Of a stretch of 64,000 nt of DNA, positions 60,191-64,000 are shown one piece after another. Origin of the DNA: Epiperipatus broadwayi (Eukaryota; Onychophora; Udeonychophora; Euonychophora; Peripatidae); NCBI GenBank assembly GCA_028023455.1, contig JAQFVV010006199.1, positions 1,304,001-1,368,000 on the forward strand, given 5' to 3'. Position 1 is the stretch's first letter, and each line of letters begins with the position of its first letter. A program made the position numbers and the translations under genes. The notes beneath the pieces were generated by a model. That model was not told the DNA's origin and ran no database searches. It saw nothing but the letters and a program-made list of their open reading frames with translations.

Positions 60191-61079
60191 TCACAATTGG
60201 AAACAATAAATTGAAAAGATTTTTTTTTGGTATGCTGATCACATGATTTGAAACTAATTTTCATATTTTTATAACAAAACTGTTATAAGACTTTTTAGTT
60301 ATATTTAATGTGCATGAGTCAATGAAAACCTCTTTATTTCTAAGTTAAACTTTTTATGGAAGATCACTAATATATATTGTTTCCATTCTAATATTAGACA
60401 TGTAACATTATATAGATCAAATAGCATCAGTTCACAACTGTAAGATATTAAAATATCAATTCATCAATTGAAATAACAAGAATTTAGAAGAATTTAGAAT
60501 ATAAGTTGATTGTTGTTAAGTCATAATGCAAAAGATCTGCTTTCCATTGAAAATGTCAATTGACATGAAATTAATATGGAGACTTGCTCTATTCAATCTT
60601 CTGATATTAAATGATTACTAGTGCTTTCAGAGATTTTCTGAAAAAATAATTATCTCTCAGCAATAAAGTAATCTTCCAAATGAAGATAATAAAATATAGC
60701 TGAAATTCTAATGTTATGTGTATCTAGCTATAATTGGATATAAAACTTTAATGCTTTTGAAATTCTTGGATATTCTCTTGAATAGCATAATGGAAAACAA
60801 CAATATGTCTTATAGAAAGACATTGAACCAAAAATCTTTTCATGTGAGTGTATTTGTACCTTATCGTTTATGAGATATCAATGCTTACATAATTAGTTCT
60901 ATGGAAAGATAATCACACTATCTAACATTTTTATTTTTTAACAACCCATCATTTAGTCATTTTTTAAAATGATTCTATTTCTACTATCTGTTATTTAATA
61001 GATCCTGTTATCATTTTTTACTCAGTATTATTTATAAGAATATCATTCTGCAATGGGTTGGTATATACATATATTTATA
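60191..61079. other. AT-rich intergenic stretch
   Basis: No supported feature. Confidence 0.5.
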
Positions 61080-61690
61080 CATGGAAGCAGTCCACATCCC
61101 AACAATACTGCTTTGTGTTTACATAAATTCATGTTAACAGCATTTACTATAAGATGGATTGGGTAGCTATAGCGAGCTTGAAAGTCTGAGTTCATATCCC
61201 TTCTGATTACCTTAAGTTCAGTATAGTCAATATACTTGTATTTAAATATTACATATTCAGCCTGTATTCTGCCCATCCCTCTTCTCTGTGTTTAAATGGA
61301 CATATTAAGGCCCTATGACTTAAAGTCAACAAGGGTGAAACAATAATATTGACATCAACATGGACTTTGAGCATTCCATTGTGAGATTTTCAATGATATG
61401 GATGACTGAAGAATTGGAGAGTGGAGAAAAATTATTATCTTAATATCAGCTCAGTACTGATTACATATATCTGTGGGAGATGATGATATGGACCAATTGA
61501 TGAATGCTGGTTCAGCACAAACTACATGTATTGGAGATCATTTATCTTTTCCACATGTATGTGGTCATGTGTAGCAGTTGTATAAGATGGAGTGTGTAGC
61601 TGTAGGGAGCTTGAAAGTCTGGGTTTAAATCTCTTCTAATTACATTAAGTTCAATATAGTTAATATACTAGTATTTAAACTATCGTATTG
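61080..61690 (+). repeat. Hammerhead repeat family 2, remote tandem copy
   Basis: Two tRNA-like modules of family 2 start at 61151 (GATGGATTGGGTAGCTATAG, B box GAGTTCATATCCC) and 61587 (GATGGAGTGTGTAGCTGTAG, B box GGGTTTAAATCTC), a 436-base period. Between them lies the unit body and a decayed hammerhead at 61478-61547. It shows that the family is dispersed in the genome and not confined to one array. Confidence 0.75.
61478..61547 (+). ncRNA. Hammerhead ribozyme, decayed (family 2, remote copy)
   Basis: Stem I AGATGATGAT pairs with ATCATTTATCT and CCAA with TTGG; stem II ATGCT-GGTTC-AGCAC keeps 4 bp. The core is mutated: CTGATGA is TTGATGA, and GAAA is AAAC-like. It is predicted inactive. 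Compared with the copy at 34246, the stem I pair A-T has become G-C on both strands, a compensatory change. Confidence 0.7.
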
Positions 61691-62296
61691 AACGTTATAT
61701 ATTTATCTATGTATATATAAATACGAATGCACACATGTTCGATTTTGCAAAAGTTGTTTAAATTTACTTTGCAAGAAATAAATCTCCAACAAGTGGTCAT
61801 AAATTAATTAGAGTTACTTCATATCTACAGTCAACTGTTTGAATGAGAAAACCTTTTAAGCAAAAAAAAAAGTTAGCTAGAGGAAATATTTAGTTTTATT
61901 TATTTTGATTTTTTTAAAAAGGAAATCCTACTGAAATTTTTTAGATTGAATGTTTGAAATAATGGCTTTCAATTAGTAACATTATTTTATTAATCATTTA
62001 ACAAACCAGTTGTATCCTAAATTTACATTTATCTATCGTTACTGACCGTGAAATTAAATTATGTTTAAAATATTAGCTAATAAGTGATACTCCTTCATTA
62101 CCTATTCAGTATAATAATAAATGTAACGGATCCCATCGTGATAGAAAAGATGGCCTCTGTGAGCTCTTGGATTTTGAACATTGTTAGCCATACTTAATAG
62201 TTGGAAGAGGAAATGTACACAGAAGATCTTATTACTATAAAGCATTTTTATTAAGTAAACAATCTTAATAGTTTATGACTAAGGAGCACTGAAAAT
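61691..62296. other. AT-rich intergenic stretch
   Basis: No supported feature. Confidence 0.5.
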
Positions 62297-62372
62297 GACA
62301 GCTGAACCACAATGAATCTATCTTGAGCTCCAAAGTCTATCACTTTATCATTAGACCAATTCATACAGGATA
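62297..62372 (-). repeat. tRNA-derived SINE head (relic)
   Basis: On the minus strand, AATTGGTCTAATGATAAAGT (A box) leads through an anticodon-arm-like AGACTTTGGAGCTC to GATTCATTGTGGTTCAGC (B-box region). It resembles a tRNA in spacing but lacks a full acceptor stem, so it is a SINE head rather than a tRNA gene. The body was not delimited. Confidence 0.45.
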
Positions 62373-64000
62373 GACTTTTTATTTCATTGTTAGAACTCAG
62401 ATGAATGCGGTACAGCATTGAATTAATATTAATTACATTATGATTCTAATATTTAATATATATATAGATTTGGATAAAATGACAGTTGTAATTGAAAAAA
62501 GCATATCACTAAAATTTCATTGTAATAGAGAAATAACTGTATATAAGTAGGTCTTCAAAAATATTTAAAAAAAAAAATTTTTTTAATGATTAGTTTATAT
62601 GTTGTTGTCTGTTTTTCAAAAAGTTTCTGACTCCATTGATCATAAACATTTTTTAGGATCCATAAACCAGATATATTTGACTTACGTAAAAAAAAAAAAA
62701 CTCTGTAAAAGAACATATACATATATAAATTAAAATTGTTCTAGGAAAAAGCTAAATTTTACAGTGTTTGGGTAAGAATTAACATCCAGTCTATATGATT
62801 TATTAGTAAGAAATGGAATTATAATTCAAGGTCTTGCCTCTTTTCATTTGTAATAAATTGATCAAATTCTAATAAAAGATTAATCAGTTTAATAAAAATT
62901 AATATGGCCTGCTGTTTTTTCATTTAATTGAACTAGAATTTTTAGTAATTTATTATCAAAAATACTGAAAATATTTAAACAGTAATTTGGATAAATTAGA
63001 ACATCTTAGGATTTTTTTCAACAGCAGGTTTAAGATTTTTATTTCATGTTACTAACAATTAACTATCTGATAATTGATTGATGAGTGATTCTATAGCTAT
63101 TGTAACTAAATGTTGGGGGGAGGGGTAACTCAAACTTTTACTACTAATAGTTAATAGGCTTGGTGAGTAATCTTCACTATTCTTCTGTTGGAGAGATTTT
63201 TGCTCTGCATTGTGCTATTTAAAAGATTGTTTTATCATATTTGTCTACCATTAAGATTAATAAATAAATAAAGAAATGAAATAAGATATACATTTTAAAT
63301 ATTTAATGATTTTTTTTCATAATTTAAAAACTTGCATAATAAGAATAATCAAAAGACAAATTGCCAATTTTTTGTTTTATTATTTCAGAAGTTAAATCAC
63401 ATCATTTCTGTGAAAATCTAAAATTTCTGTCTTTATGAATAATTTGGAACCAACACTCATACGAGGAGGGGGGGGGCAATTAATGTGACATATTTGGATT
63501 AGTAAACATATGGCTATAAAAATCATCTGGCTTAAAGATGATAGCAGAAGTTTTGTTTTTTTTTTAGGTAAAAATATGAGATGCATTTTCAGGATCAATA
63601 TAAGCATGATAACAAATAGATTCAAAATAAATCCTTTAATATCACCATAACATATATCTCACATGAAAATGCTAATAATGCATAACTTTTCAGAGAACAA
63701 ACATAAATTCAGACAATAGTATAAAAAACTGCAAATATAAAGCTAAAACTTGAACTTAAAAAAAAAAAAAAAACATTTTCAGAACAAAGAAATTTTATCA
63801 AGATAATAGAGACAAATGTAATGGAAAAAATATCAGTCACTGCATAAGGAGAAAAATAAAATTGAAAACAGTATATATGTATCCAAAAAAAAATAAATAT
63901 AGCCATAAAATTTCAAAGAAAACAATCATAAATGAGATTCTTCAGAGACTGCAGAAGAGCATCATAGAATATTATTGCAGTAAAGAAGTCAGAGAAAAAA
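62373..64000. other. AT-rich intergenic block to the window end
   Basis: No genes or transposon ends were seen. G-rich tracts occur at about 63114-63125 and at 63468-63476 (nine G). The frames of 65-77 codons on the minus strand here are compositional. Confidence 0.5.

Noticed and set aside
1-64000. CRISPR arrays, bacterial operons, LTR retrotransposons or endogenous viruses
   Set aside because: No regularly spaced short repeats, no ribosome-binding-site/operon structure, no LTR pairs with integrase or protease frames, and no viral structural or replication motifs were seen.

Overview
The window is non-coding, repeat-dominated DNA from an animal genome, most likely an invertebrate with a large AT-rich genome (by eye about three quarters A+T). 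There are no bacterial-style operons, no rRNA or intact tRNA genes, and no convincing multi-exon host gene. What can be read is a palaeontology of mobile elements: RTE-type LINEs, hAT, Merlin, and Tigger/pogo DNA transposons, tRNA-derived SINEs, a Penelope-like relic and a second LINE type. The exact species cannot be read from the sequence; an arthropod, mollusc or cnidarian would all fit.

The most unusual content is two unrelated families of repeats that carry hammerhead self-cleaving ribozymes. Family 1 (9138-9862) is a ~413-bp unit present 1.75 times in direct tandem; its first ribozyme (9243-9298) has a complete type I core. Family 2 (33127-34862, plus a remote copy at about 61080-61690) has ~455-476-bp units, each with a type I hammerhead followed within about 20-30 bases by a tRNA-like A-box/B-box (Pol III) module. 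Two family-2 units lie on the minus strand and two on the plus strand, making a head-on inverted array. Two of the five recognisable family-2 ribozymes (34246-34315 and 34701-34770) keep all core bases, and the remote copy shows a compensatory change in stem I. Both families have the anatomy of 'retrozymes' or Smα-like hammerhead satellites.

Layout: 1-7970 holds an old minus-strand RTE LINE (1285-2933 and 7086-7970) split by a 4.1-kb Merlin-like insertion with a near-perfect 8-bp duplication. 9138-12427 holds hammerhead family 1, a 104-bp tandem duplication, two SINEs in inverted orientation and a short hAT element. 12428-26500 is mainly featureless AT-rich DNA, with a compound hairpin (17215-17562) and a Tigger-like element (19493-20711). 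26515-30399 holds two RTE relics and a 1.6-kb hAT with a perfect 8-bp duplication and a 161-codon transposase remnant. 33127-35075 holds hammerhead family 2 and a SINE. 36098-49184 holds two more Tigger-like elements in opposite orientation, a LINE relic, a 534-bp fold-back element and a 3.55-kb hAT with perfect 8-bp duplication. 55294-58589 is a nearly complete RTE LINE with 11-bp duplication and (ATC)n tail, adjoining a Penelope-type GIY-YIG relic. 60080-62372 holds SINE relics and the remote hammerhead family-2 copy.

Nothing here works together as a pathway. The functional links are between parasites: LINEs provide the reverse transcriptase that SINEs and retrozymes would need, and transposons are nested in one another, which gives a relative chronology.
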